Assembly (NCBI GenBank): GCA_030429665.1
Contig: JAUIEZ010000046.1
Coordinates: 1-33,563, forward strand
Reading direction: 5' to 3'
From: Gammaproteobacteria bacterium
GTDB taxonomy: Bacteria; Pseudomonadota; Gammaproteobacteria; Arenicellales; CAJQKF01
DNA length: 33,563 nucleotides
Made by a program: the position numbers and the translations under genes
Shown: positions 19,493 through 26,456 of the stretch, piece after piece
Layout: the number at the start of each line of letters is the position of its first letter
How positions within the stretch are numbered: position 1 is the stretch's first letter
The notes under the pieces: model-generated
The model's input: only the letters and a program-made list of their open reading frames with translations
Told to the model about the DNA's origin: nothing
Databases searched by the model: none

Positions 19493-19517
19493 GCCGCGAG
19501 GCAAAATAAGTCGCGGC
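19493..19517 (+). terminator. Hairpin at the end of the cupin gene
   Basis: GCCGCGA and TCGCGGC form a perfect 7-bp stem with an 11-nt AT-rich loop, starting right after the cupin stop. No T-run follows, so it is at best a weak or Rho-assisted terminator. Confidence 0.3.
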
Positions 19518-19624
19518 GGGTGTCGATCCGGTTCCGCGCCGTTCGACCAGTCTCCAACAACGGTGCGCCCGGCGACGATGACGCCGCCTTACAATGGCCA
19601 CCGGACCCGCCAGGAGGAGACGCG

Positions 19625-19894
19625 ATGGCCACGGTCAGTTTCACGCCCAACCTGCGCCGCCACGTGCAGGCGCCCGATGCCCGCGTCGCCGGCGCCACCG
19701 TCGGCGAGGCGCTCGACGGATATTTTCGCGACAACCCGAAGGCGCGCGGTTACGTTCTCGACGACCAGGGCGCGGTACGGCACCACGTGGTGATCTTCCT
19801 CAACGGCACGCCGGTGCGCGACCGCGCCGCGTTGACAGATCCTCTCTGCGAAGACGACGAGATCTTCGTATTCCAGGCACTTTCAGGAGGATGA
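19625..19894 (+). CDS. MoaD/ThiS-like ubiquitin-fold protein with C-terminal Gly-Gly
   Basis: The 89-residue protein matches the MoaD/ThiS beta-grasp family in size and pattern: an N-terminal strand (ATVSFTPNLRRHV), GATVGEALDGYFRDNP helix, HHVVIFLNGTPV strand, and the ending DDEIFVFQALSGG. In MoaD and ThiS the terminal glycine is adenylated and thiocarboxylated to deliver sulfur, and in archaeal SAMPs it is conjugated to lysines. AGGAGGAG lies before the ATG. No moa, thi or E1-like gene is nearby. Its stop is 1 nt before the propeller gene and its GGA-GGA codons form that gene's Shine-Dalgarno, so the two are translationally linked. A dedicated function with the propeller is inferred. Confidence 0.88.
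   Translation: MATVSFTPNLRRHVQAPDARVAGATVGEALDGYFRDNPKARGYVLDDQGAVRHHVVIFLNGTPVRDRAALTDPLCEDDEIFVFQALSGG
19885..19890 (+). promoter_or_regulatory. Shine-Dalgarno sequence embedded in diglycine codons
   Basis: AGGAGG is a consensus ribosome-binding site 5 nt before the ATG of the propeller gene. The same bases encode the Ser-Gly-Gly end of the MoaD-like protein, with the stop overlapping the spacer. Confidence 0.8.
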
Positions 19895-19895
19895 C

Positions 19896-21002
19896 ATGAG
19901 CGACCGTCTACTGGTTAGTACCAAGAAAGGGCTATTTCGAATCGAGCGCAACGGGGCCGGGCACTGGGAGGTCGGGCCGGGCTGGTTTCTCGGCGATCCG
20001 GTTTCCGTGGTGCTCGCCCGTCCCGGCGGCGACATCCTCGCCGCCGCCGACCTCGGGCATTTCGGCACCAAGATGCACAAGTCGGCGGACGGCGGCGCGA
20101 CCTGGACCGAGGCGGAATCGCCGACCTACCCGCCCAAGCCGGAAGACGTGGAAGACAAGGACCCGATGCGGGGTGTCGAGATACCGTGGACGACCAAGCT
20201 GGTGTGGTCGCTCGAGCCGGGCGGCAACGATGGCGAGCTGTGGTGCGGCACCATTCCCGGCGGGCTGTTCCATTCCACCGACGACGGCGAAAGCTGGGCG
20301 CTCGTGCGCTCGTTGTGGGACGAGCCGCGGCGCAAGGAGTGGATGGGCGGCGGCTACGACCATGCCGGCATCCACTCCATCCTGGTGGACCCGAACGACG
20401 CCAGGCGCGTGACCGTGGGCGTTTCGGTGGGCGGAGTATGGACCACCCACGACGCCGGCGAGAGCTGGGAGCTGATCGGCGAAGGTCTGCGTAACGACTA
20501 CATGCCGCCCGACCAGGCCGGCGACCCGCTGTCACAGGACGCCCATCGCATCAAGCACTGCGCCGCCCACCCCGCACGCCAATGGATGCAGCACCACAAC
20601 GGTATCTTCGTCTCCGACGACGCGGGCCGGCACTGGCGGGAACTCACCGACGTGCCGCGCTCGGTGTTCGGTTTCGCGGTCGCCGTGCACCCGACGGATC
20701 CCGACACGGCGTGGTTCGTGCCGGCGGTGAAGGACGAGCAACGCATCCCGGTCGACGCCCACCTGGTCGTCAACCGCACCCGGGACGGCGGCAGAACGTT
20801 CGAGGTCCTGGACGAAGGGCTTCCCGAAGAGAGAGCCTATGACCTCGTCTACCGTCACGGACTGGACATCGACGACGACGGCGAGCGCCTCGCCTTCGGC
20901 AGCACCACGGGATCGTTGTGGGTGAGCGAGGACCAGGGCGAATCGTGGCAGTGCGTGAGCCGGCACCTGCCGCCGATTCTTTGCGTCAGGTTCGAGCCGT
21001 AG
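19896..21002 (+). CDS. Cytoplasmic Asp-box (BNR/sialidase-like) beta-propeller protein
   Basis: The 368-residue protein has six Asp-box-like motifs (SxDxGxTW) ending at W70, W134, W191, W247, F302 and W351, spaced as in a six- or seven-bladed propeller. It starts SDRLLVSTKKGLFRI and has no signal peptide, unlike most secreted Asp-box proteins. Conserved-looking extras include the HxGxH segment around 156-160 and HCAAHP at 221-226. Databases tend to label such genes exo-alpha-sialidase or glycosyl hydrolase, but no sialidase catalytic arginine triad is recognisable, so that activity is not supported. It follows the MoaD-like gene by 1 nt. The pairing suggests a scaffold or binding partner. The function is unknown. 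Confidence 0.87.
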   Translation: MSDRLLVSTKKGLFRIERNGAGHWEVGPGWFLGDPVSVVLARPGGDILAAADLGHFGTKMHKSADGGATWTEAESPTYPPKPEDVEDKDPMRGVEIPWTTKLVWSLEPGGNDGELWCGTIPGGLFHSTDDGESWALVRSLWDEPRRKEWMGGGYDHAGIHSILVDPNDARRVTVGVSVGGVWTTHDAGESWELIGEGLRNDYMPPDQAGDPLSQDAHRIKHCAAHPARQWMQHHNGIFVSDDAGRHWRELTDVPRSVFGFAVAVHPTDPDTAWFVPAVKDEQRIPVDAHLVVNRTRDGGRTFEVLDEGLPEERAYDLVYRHGLDIDDDGERLAFGSTTGSLWVSEDQGESWQCVSRHLPPILCVRFEP

Positions 21003-21352
21003 CAGAAACCGCCGGTGACCGCATGGACGGCGGTCGCGGTGTTTTCACCCTTGGAATTCGAGAGCCGAAGGTACCTGCCGGCCGCGGGCGCCGCGCGCCG
21101 CCGTCGTCGCTTGCGGTGCCCGACGGAATCGGTGCCCGTTGGACACCGGTTTGCCGCGAAACCGGCACCGGGTAGTCGCTTCTCGCAACCTTCCGATCGC
21201 GTTCACCCTGGGCACCCTTGTGCGGAATTTCGGTAGAATCGATTAAAACGATAACCGGGCCACCCGTCTTGAACGTCGGGATGCCGCTACACGACGAACG
21301 AGAGGTGCGACCGACGACAAGTCATGCGCCGCTCGAACGACCGGGCCAAGGC
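21003..21352. other. Non-coding spacer between propeller and histidine kinase
   Basis: About 350 bp without a supported gene. It contains a hairpin near its left end. The right half includes possible upstream starts for the kinase (ATG at 21281 and TTG at 21218 in frame), so part of it could be coding. No clear promoter consensus is visible apart from a short AT-richer patch near 21235-21255. Confidence 0.5.
21017..21035 (+). terminator. Candidate terminator after the propeller gene
   Basis: GACCGC and GCGGTC form a 6-bp stem with a 7-nt loop, 14 nt after the stop, followed by GCGGTGTTTTC. The short T-run makes this a moderate candidate for intrinsic termination. An overlapping alternative stem (ACCGCCG/CGGCGGT) is also possible. 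Confidence 0.35.
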
Positions 21353-22870
21353 ATGACGATCCCTATTGATAGTGCTGAGCAGCGAATCAACCAGCGACTG
21401 TTCGAGACTTCCCTGGACCTGATCCTCGTCGTCGACAGAAAGGGCACCTTCGTTCGGGCGAGCCCGAGTTCGATGCGCATTCTCGGCTATGAGCCGGCCG
21501 AAATGATCGGCCTCAGCGCGCAGCGGTTCCTGTTCCCCGAAGACCTCGATTCCACCCGGCGGGAAATGCGGCTCGCGCGTCGAAGGCACGAGTCGCGAAC
21601 CTTCGACTGTCGCTACGTCCACAAGCAGGGCCACGTCGTCCCGCTCTCGTGGAAAGGCGTCTGGTCGGAGCCCGAGGAACAGTATTTCTTCATCGGCCGG
21701 GACATGACCGCGCTGCTGGAGATCGAGCGACAACGGCATCGTTCCCAGCGGCTCGAGGCCATCGGCCAGTTGACCGGCGGCATTGCCCACGATTTCAACA
21801 ACCTGCTTTCCGTGATCATCGGAAACCTGGAACTCGCGCAGAGAAACCTGACCGATCCCGAGGCGCTGCATCGATTGAGCCGGGTGGAACAGGCCGCGAT
21901 CAGAGGCGCCGAGTTGACATCACAGTTGCTGGCCTTTGCCCGCCGCCAACCGTTGAAGTCGAAGGTGTTCGACATGAACGAAGTCGTCGCCGGCACCATG
22001 GACCTGCTTCAGCGCACGCTGGGCGACTCGATCACCGTTCAAAGCCGGCTCGATCCGAAGTTGACCAGGACCTTCGCGGATCCGACGCTGTTCGAGTCGG
22101 CCCTGTTGAATCTCGCGATCAATTCCCGCGACGCGATGCGCGGCGGCGGCAAGCTCGTCGTGGAGACACTCAACGCGACCGTCGATGACAACGCGTTGAA
22201 AAACGGCATCGACATACCGCCGGGCGATTACTGCGTGCTCAGCGTATCCGACACCGGCGTGGGCATGGATGCCGATACGCTTGTCCGGGTGTTCGAGCCG
22301 TTCTTCACCACCAAGGCGCCCGGCGAGGGCACCGGCATGGGGCTGAGCATGGTCTACGGCTTTGCCAACCAATCAAACGGCGGAGTGAAGATATACAGTG
22401 AACCCGGCCTGGGCACGACAGTGCGGATTTTCCTGCCGTGCGCGAACGCCGACGCAGCGACAACGACATCGAATTCCCGCATCGTTACCCCCGACGCCGG
22501 CGGGCGTGAACGAGTTCTCGTGGCCGAAGACAACGCCGACGTGCGCGAAGTCGTCGAGGCGCAACTCGACGACCTCGGCTATCGAGTCAGCGCGGTGGAG
22601 ACTGGGGAAGCAGCGCTCGAACTGTTGAAGCGCGACGGCCCGTTCGGGTTGTTGTTCACGGACGTGATGATGCCCGGCCGCTACAACGGGATAGATCTCG
22701 CCCGCGCCGCCCTCGATGTTCAACCGGGCCTGAAAGTGCTGTTGACGTCGGGATTCGCGCTGGCGGCGATCGGTTCGGCGGACGCCGCGGGCGACGAGTT
22801 CCCGCTGCTGACCAAGCCTTACAGCCGTTCCGAACTGGCGTCGAAAGTCCGCAGCGTTCTCGATACCTGA
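21353..22870 (+). CDS. Hybrid sensor histidine kinase (PAS-HisKA-HATPase-receiver)
   Basis: The domain order in the 505-residue protein is a PAS domain (about 10-120), a dimerisation helix with the phospho-accepting His146 in GGIAHDFNN, an ATPase domain with N box (LLNLAINSRDA), G1 (DTGVGM) and G2 (GTGMGLSMVYGF), and a receiver at about 385-505. In the receiver, D437 (FTDVMMPG) is the phosphorylation site, ED at 392-393 is the acidic pair, and K488 is conserved. There is no membrane segment, so it should sense a cytoplasmic signal. The HDFNN type is common in kinases that phosphorylate their own C-terminal receiver. The start is uncertain (ATG at 21353 or 21281). No cognate output regulator is adjacent. 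Confidence 0.88.
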   Translation: MTIPIDSAEQRINQRLFETSLDLILVVDRKGTFVRASPSSMRILGYEPAEMIGLSAQRFLFPEDLDSTRREMRLARRRHESRTFDCRYVHKQGHVVPLSWKGVWSEPEEQYFFIGRDMTALLEIERQRHRSQRLEAIGQLTGGIAHDFNNLLSVIIGNLELAQRNLTDPEALHRLSRVEQAAIRGAELTSQLLAFARRQPLKSKVFDMNEVVAGTMDLLQRTLGDSITVQSRLDPKLTRTFADPTLFESALLNLAINSRDAMRGGGKLVVETLNATVDDNALKNGIDIPPGDYCVLSVSDTGVGMDADTLVRVFEPFFTTKAPGEGTGMGLSMVYGFANQSNGGVKIYSEPGLGTTVRIFLPCANADAATTTSNSRIVTPDAGGRERVLVAEDNADVREVVEAQLDDLGYRVSAVETGEAALELLKRDGPFGLLFTDVMMPGRYNGIDLARAALDVQPGLKVLLTSGFALAAIGSADAAGDEFPLLTKPYSRSELASKVRSVLDT

Positions 22871-22952
22871 CGGTGCCAGGGCATTCGGTTTCTTCCGTGA
22901 GCGTCGTGCCGGCGCGATTCCCGTTCGCTCTCGGTGCCCGGACGGATCCTGC

Positions 22953-23165
22953 TCAGAACAGGTAACGTTGTCCCAGGAAGACGACGGCAAGCAGGACCAG
23001 CCCGACGCTCCACACCTGCAGCCACAGCATCCGACCCTTGCGTCCCATCCAGAACAGCGCGATGCCGATGAACACGCCGAGAACCATGGAGAAGTCGGTC
23101 GCGAAATGCGTGTTTGCACCGTAGGGGTTGTCGGGGTCGGGCGCCTGCCCTTCTCTGTATCGCAT
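22953..23165 (-). CDS. Small two-helix membrane protein
   Basis: The 70-residue protein begins with a hydrophilic MRYREGQAPDPDNPYGAN segment and then has two hydrophobic helices (about 26-40 and 46-64) separated by the basic turn GRKGR. I do not recognise the family. The ATG at 23165 is favoured because the N-terminus becomes low-complexity arginine-rich upstream, but no good ribosome-binding site is visible. It converges on the histidine kinase, 82 bp away, and is divergent from the FMN reductase. Another frame just upstream encodes a hydrophobic stretch, leaving a possible frameshift. The function is unknown. Confidence 0.6.
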   Translation of the reverse strand: MRYREGQAPDPDNPYGANTHFATDFSMVLGVFIGIALFWMGRKGRMLWLQVWSVGLVLLAVVFLGQRYLF

Positions 23166-23435
23166 GGCTTGTCGGTTTGTATTCGTGCGGCCCCGGCGTC
23201 GACGCGCTCGACGAAGGCCCGGCGTGAACAAGGGCGGCCATCATACACAACGCGCCCGACAGCGCATAGATCCACTCCCCGTCTCCAGAAGCGCCTCGCG
23301 GGCACCGGTTCGTTCGCCGTTCGTCATCGACACGTTCGTTACGGTCAGGCATATTCGATACCTACCGACGTCATTCCCACCAGGCCTCCCGTCGGGCACT
23401 GCGCCTCGACGGAGACGGGTCTCGAGGAAGCAGCC

Positions 23436-24053
23436 ATGTCACTGAAGATCGTCGTCTTCTACGGTTCCGCCCGCAGCGCCCGCCAGGGCATCAAGGCCGC
23501 GCGTTTCATCACCCGCCAGTGCGAGCGGCGCGGCCACGACGCCGCCCTTGTCGACCCGCTCGACTATCCCCTGCCGCTGCTCGACAAGATGTACAAGGAA
23601 TACGCGCGCGGCGAGGCGCCCGAGACGCTGCAGCGTCTCGCCGACCTGGTCGTGCCGGCCGACGGCTACATCGTGGTCAGCGGCGAATACAACCACACCG
23701 TGCCGCCGGCCCTCGCCAATCTCATGGACCACTTCCTCGACGAGTACTTTTTCAAGTGCTCCGCCATCATGTGCTACTCCGCCGGTTCCTTCGGCGGGGT
23801 ACGCGCCGCCATGACGCTTCGCGCCATGCTGGCCGAGATGGGCATGTCCAGCATCCCCTCATTGATGCCGGTACCGAAAGTACAGTCCGCCTTCGAGGAC
23901 GACGGCACGCCAACCGACGACGCCTGGATCAAGCGCGCCGACAAGTTCCTCGCGGAGTTCGAGTGGTACGCCGACGCGCTGAAGAACGCCCGCGAGCGGG
24001 CCTGCGAGCGCAGCGGGTGCGACGGGCGCGACATTGCCGCGGGAGGACGATGA
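23436..24053 (+). CDS. NADPH-dependent FMN reductase family protein
   Basis: The 205-residue protein is a flavodoxin-fold reductase. The phosphate-binding loop is FYGSARSARQGIKAA (8-22), the FMN-ring-contacting segment is SGEYNHTVPPALANLMDH (about 85-102), and YSAGSFGGVRAA (about 112-123) follows. Relatives include ArsH- and YieF/ChrR-like quinone, azo or metal-ion reductases. The ATG is chosen for the GAGGAAG 5 nt upstream and the match of the fold start. The gene ends 4 nt before the cupin gene, so the pair is almost certainly one transcript. The substrate is unknown. The last 20 residues (Cys- and Gly-rich) look poorly conserved. Confidence 0.9.
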   Translation: MSLKIVVFYGSARSARQGIKAARFITRQCERRGHDAALVDPLDYPLPLLDKMYKEYARGEAPETLQRLADLVVPADGYIVVSGEYNHTVPPALANLMDHFLDEYFFKCSAIMCYSAGSFGGVRAAMTLRAMLAEMGMSSIPSLMPVPKVQSAFEDDGTPTDDAWIKRADKFLAEFEWYADALKNARERACERSGCDGRDIAAGGR

Positions 24054-24057
24054 ACCG

Positions 24058-24453
24058 ATGAACAAGGGCGAACCGATTTCACTTCGCAAAGCATTCGGAC
24101 GACTGACCTTCCTGCCCAACCGGACGCCGGGCATGCCGGACGAGGCACTCGACGCCGCATTCGCCAGGCTCGCCGACTACCGCGACGGCGCCGTGTTCAT
24201 CGGTCACTACGCCGGCAACAGCGAGTGGGAACGACATGGCGCGGGCGACGAGATCGTCTACGCGCTCGACGGTGAGACCACGTTGTTCGTCTGGACCGGG
24301 AACGAGGAACGTGCGCACCGGCTTTCCGCCGGGGAGATGATCGTGGTGCCCCAGGGCTACTGGCATCGCTTTGAAACTCCTGAACACGTAAAGATTCTCT
24401 CGGTCACGCCACAGCCCACGGACCACCGGCTCGCACATCCCCGCGAAACGTAG
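24058..24453 (+). CDS. Cytoplasmic cupin-domain protein
   Basis: The 131-residue protein is a single cupin barrel with metal-ligand candidates in WERHGAGDEIVYALDG (motif 1, about 56-71) and PQGYWHRFETPEHVKIL (motif 2, about 97-113). There is no signal peptide. GGAGGA at 24043-24048 lies before the start, within the end of the FMN reductase gene, and only 4 nt separate the two. The coupling with a flavin reductase suggests action on the same small molecule, but the activity (isomerase, dioxygenase or sensor) cannot be assigned. Confidence 0.85.
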   Translation: MNKGEPISLRKAFGRLTFLPNRTPGMPDEALDAAFARLADYRDGAVFIGHYAGNSEWERHGAGDEIVYALDGETTLFVWTGNEERAHRLSAGEMIVVPQGYWHRFETPEHVKILSVTPQPTDHRLAHPRET

Positions 24454-24472
24454 CCGACCACTTCGCCGAGGA

Positions 24473-24492
24473 CGGACCATCCGGGTGGTCCG
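24473..24492. terminator. Hairpin between convergent cupin and membrane-protein genes
   Basis: CGGACCA and TGGTCCG form a perfect 7-bp stem with a TCCGGG loop, 20 bp after the cupin stop and 30 bp from the opposite stop. A GC palindrome (GGCGCGCGCC) follows. No T-run is present. Its location suggests a bidirectional transcript end. Confidence 0.4.
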
Positions 24493-24521
24493 GCGCGCGC
24501 CGGCGCAACGACCGTCGGTCA

Positions 24522-25970
24522 CTAGTCGTTGACGATTGGCTGGGACAGGATCCACAAGCTCAAGACGGTGTAGGCCACCATCAGGACAAGCATCGGAAGC
24601 TGGCTCCTGATCGCCCTGGCCGTGGTTCGGGTCACTTCGATGGCGGTCGCATGCGCGAGATAAACGGAGATAACATGCCCCGTCACGATCGCGCCGACCG
24701 ACACGTACCACACGTCTTTCGCATTGACGACGGAAATATCGATGCTCCTGGTCGCCGAACCGAACAGGTTCCACCCGAAGCCGAACGGGTCGGACGCCAG
24801 GGGAATCATGAGTTGTCCCGCCAACAGCAAGTATGAAATGTAGTGGGCGAGGTGGTAGGCGATGGCGATGGGCACGAGGCCGAGAACGTAGAGTCGGGCC
24901 GTATGCAGCCAACGATGGCGGTCACCGGCGAGCGCCGCGATAAAGGCGCAAAACGCGAGATAAACAATCCAGAAAATTCCGTACAGCAGCAGCAGTCCGA
25001 CCAGCTTCACCACCGACAGCAGGTCGACGCCTTGAGACTGCATTTCGAGTAGCGCGGGCCGCAAGGCCCGACTCTCGGCGACGGCTCCGACGAGTGCCTG
25101 CCAGAACGGCGTTTCGGTGATTCCGTCGAATGAAACCGTCGTCAGCATCAACAATACGAACGCCAGCGTCGATACCGGGAGGGGTGTCGCGTTGTAAAGG
25201 CCGGCGCCGATCGGCCTCAAGGTCAACTCGCGACGTTCGGTATCGCCCCGGAACACGCCGAAACGCCCGAGCAGGGAAAAGACTACCGTAAACGCATCAG
25301 CGTTATTCAGAAAAACGTCCCGCCCGTAGATTCGCATGCCGGCCATCATGATCGTGCAGTAAACGATAACCAGAAGCGCCAACGTTCGGGGATGCTCACC
25401 GGCGTCGGAAATCATCTCCAGCCAAGCGAACACGAAAAACAAACCCAATGCGGGCCATTGCGACCAGGCGTCGGGGTATCGGCGCAACGGCTCGGCCAGT
25501 GTCGGAAACCACGCTTCGAGGACCACGAACAGGTTTCGCCACGGATTGAACGCCGCCCAGACATTGCCCAGCAAGGCTGCCAGATAGGCCATGCCGACCC
25601 ACCAGATCACCCAGACGAAAACCGGCGCGAAGTTTTCGGTGGGACGTTGCGCACCGATCAGGCCGGTCAGGATCACCAGGGCGAAAAGGCCGATCGATAC
25701 AACTCGCACGATCGCGGTCACGGGTCGGGAAAACGCGATCCTCGCAATCCACGTGTCCCGCAACGACTTCTCGTATCGTGACCTTCCCCGGCGCCTGCGA
25801 GAAAAGCACCCGGCGACGACGAACGAAAGGGCGACCGCGGCACCCGCCGCGCCCAGGTAGAGCGACAACGGCAGCGGCAGATCGTAGCGCTGGCCGAACG
25901 CGTGACCCTCGGCAACGACCGGCGCTAGCACCAGCGCAACCGATGTTGCCCTACTCGGGGTAGATTTCAA
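24522..25970 (-). CDS. Polytopic membrane protein of poorly known family (fenitrothion hydrolase-like label)
   Basis: The 482-residue protein has a possible leader ending in AEGHA and then about ten hydrophobic helices. Several helices carry histidines: AYHLAHY and TGHVISVYLAHAT near the C-terminus, and an N-terminal GHAFGQRYDLPLP that looks conserved. I recall similar proteins being annotated as fenitrothion hydrolase, but that label rests on memory and says little about the natural role. The paired histidines in membrane helices could bind metal or haem (inference). Start choice is uncertain: a TTG at 25970 is shown, with GTG at 26000 or 25931 as alternatives. The gene overlaps the upstream cupredoxin-like gene, indicating cotranscription. 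Confidence 0.78.
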   Translation of the reverse strand: MKSTPSRATSVALVLAPVVAEGHAFGQRYDLPLPLSLYLGAAGAAVALSFVVAGCFSRRRRGRSRYEKSLRDTWIARIAFSRPVTAIVRVVSIGLFALVILTGLIGAQRPTENFAPVFVWVIWWVGMAYLAALLGNVWAAFNPWRNLFVVLEAWFPTLAEPLRRYPDAWSQWPALGLFFVFAWLEMISDAGEHPRTLALLVIVYCTIMMAGMRIYGRDVFLNNADAFTVVFSLLGRFGVFRGDTERRELTLRPIGAGLYNATPLPVSTLAFVLLMLTTVSFDGITETPFWQALVGAVAESRALRPALLEMQSQGVDLLSVVKLVGLLLLYGIFWIVYLAFCAFIAALAGDRHRWLHTARLYVLGLVPIAIAYHLAHYISYLLLAGQLMIPLASDPFGFGWNLFGSATRSIDISVVNAKDVWYVSVGAIVTGHVISVYLAHATAIEVTRTTARAIRSQLPMLVLMVAYTVLSLWILSQPIVND

Positions 25971-26328
25971 GGTAGATGAGCGTCTGGTGGCCGTGCCCAC
26001 CGTCCAGCCCGTGCGCGGTTACCGGAAAACGGCCGGGTACGTCCGCGGCCAGCGCCATGACACCGGTTTTCCCGGGCACGACCTTTAGCGTGATGTCGTA
26101 ACCGTGAAGGTGAAGCTCCGCTGGTTCGTCGCTTACCCAGTGGAGTTCGATTCGATCGCCCTGCGACAACCGGACAGTTTCTCCGGTTTCACTGAGTTGA
26201 CGGTTCTGGATCTGGAGCCGAACCTGCTTTATCTCGCCCGAATCCGCGCCGCCCGGTATCGCGGCTAGCAGTGCCAGTGACAGTACCAGTCGGGCAGCAT
26301 TACGGCACACGGGCGGCGCTTTCCTCAC
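25951..26328 (-). CDS. Small secreted cupredoxin-like protein
   Basis: The 125-residue protein has a signal peptide (MRKAPPVCRNAARLVLSLALLAAIPGGADS) and a mature domain of about 95 residues with cupredoxin-like strands. These include RLSQGDRIELHWVSDEPAELHLHGYD, written here as residues about 53-78, then a PGKTGVMALAADVPGRFPVTAH strand pair and GGHGH. Histidines in LHLHGYD and HGLDGGHGH could be copper ligands, but a canonical Cys ligand is missing. The GTG start lacks a strong ribosome-binding site. The gene overlaps the polytopic membrane protein and is divergent from the YVTN propeller, suggesting a periplasmic partner for that membrane protein. Confidence 0.78.
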   Translation of the reverse strand: MRKAPPVCRNAARLVLSLALLAAIPGGADSGEIKQVRLQIQNRQLSETGETVRLSQGDRIELHWVSDEPAELHLHGYDITLKVVPGKTGVMALAADVPGRFPVTAHGLDGGHGHQTLIYLEIYPE

Positions 26329-26456
26329 GCGGCGTTTATTTCTTGATTATAGGCGAGTTTAGGCGTATCAATGATGGTTCAAAGGATTTGTCTGAACGGT
26401 CGTCGTTGTTCACCGAACAACGAGGTTTTCTAAACCACCCATACGGGAGAAACGAC

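Noticed and set aside
19896..21002. Sialidase or glycosyl hydrolase function
   Set aside because: Asp boxes only indicate the propeller fold. The arginine triad and other sialidase active-site residues are not recognisable.
22968..23435. Extended N-terminus for the FMN reductase
   Set aside because: The frame is open upstream but encodes no domain, and a good ribosome-binding site and the fold start are at 23436.
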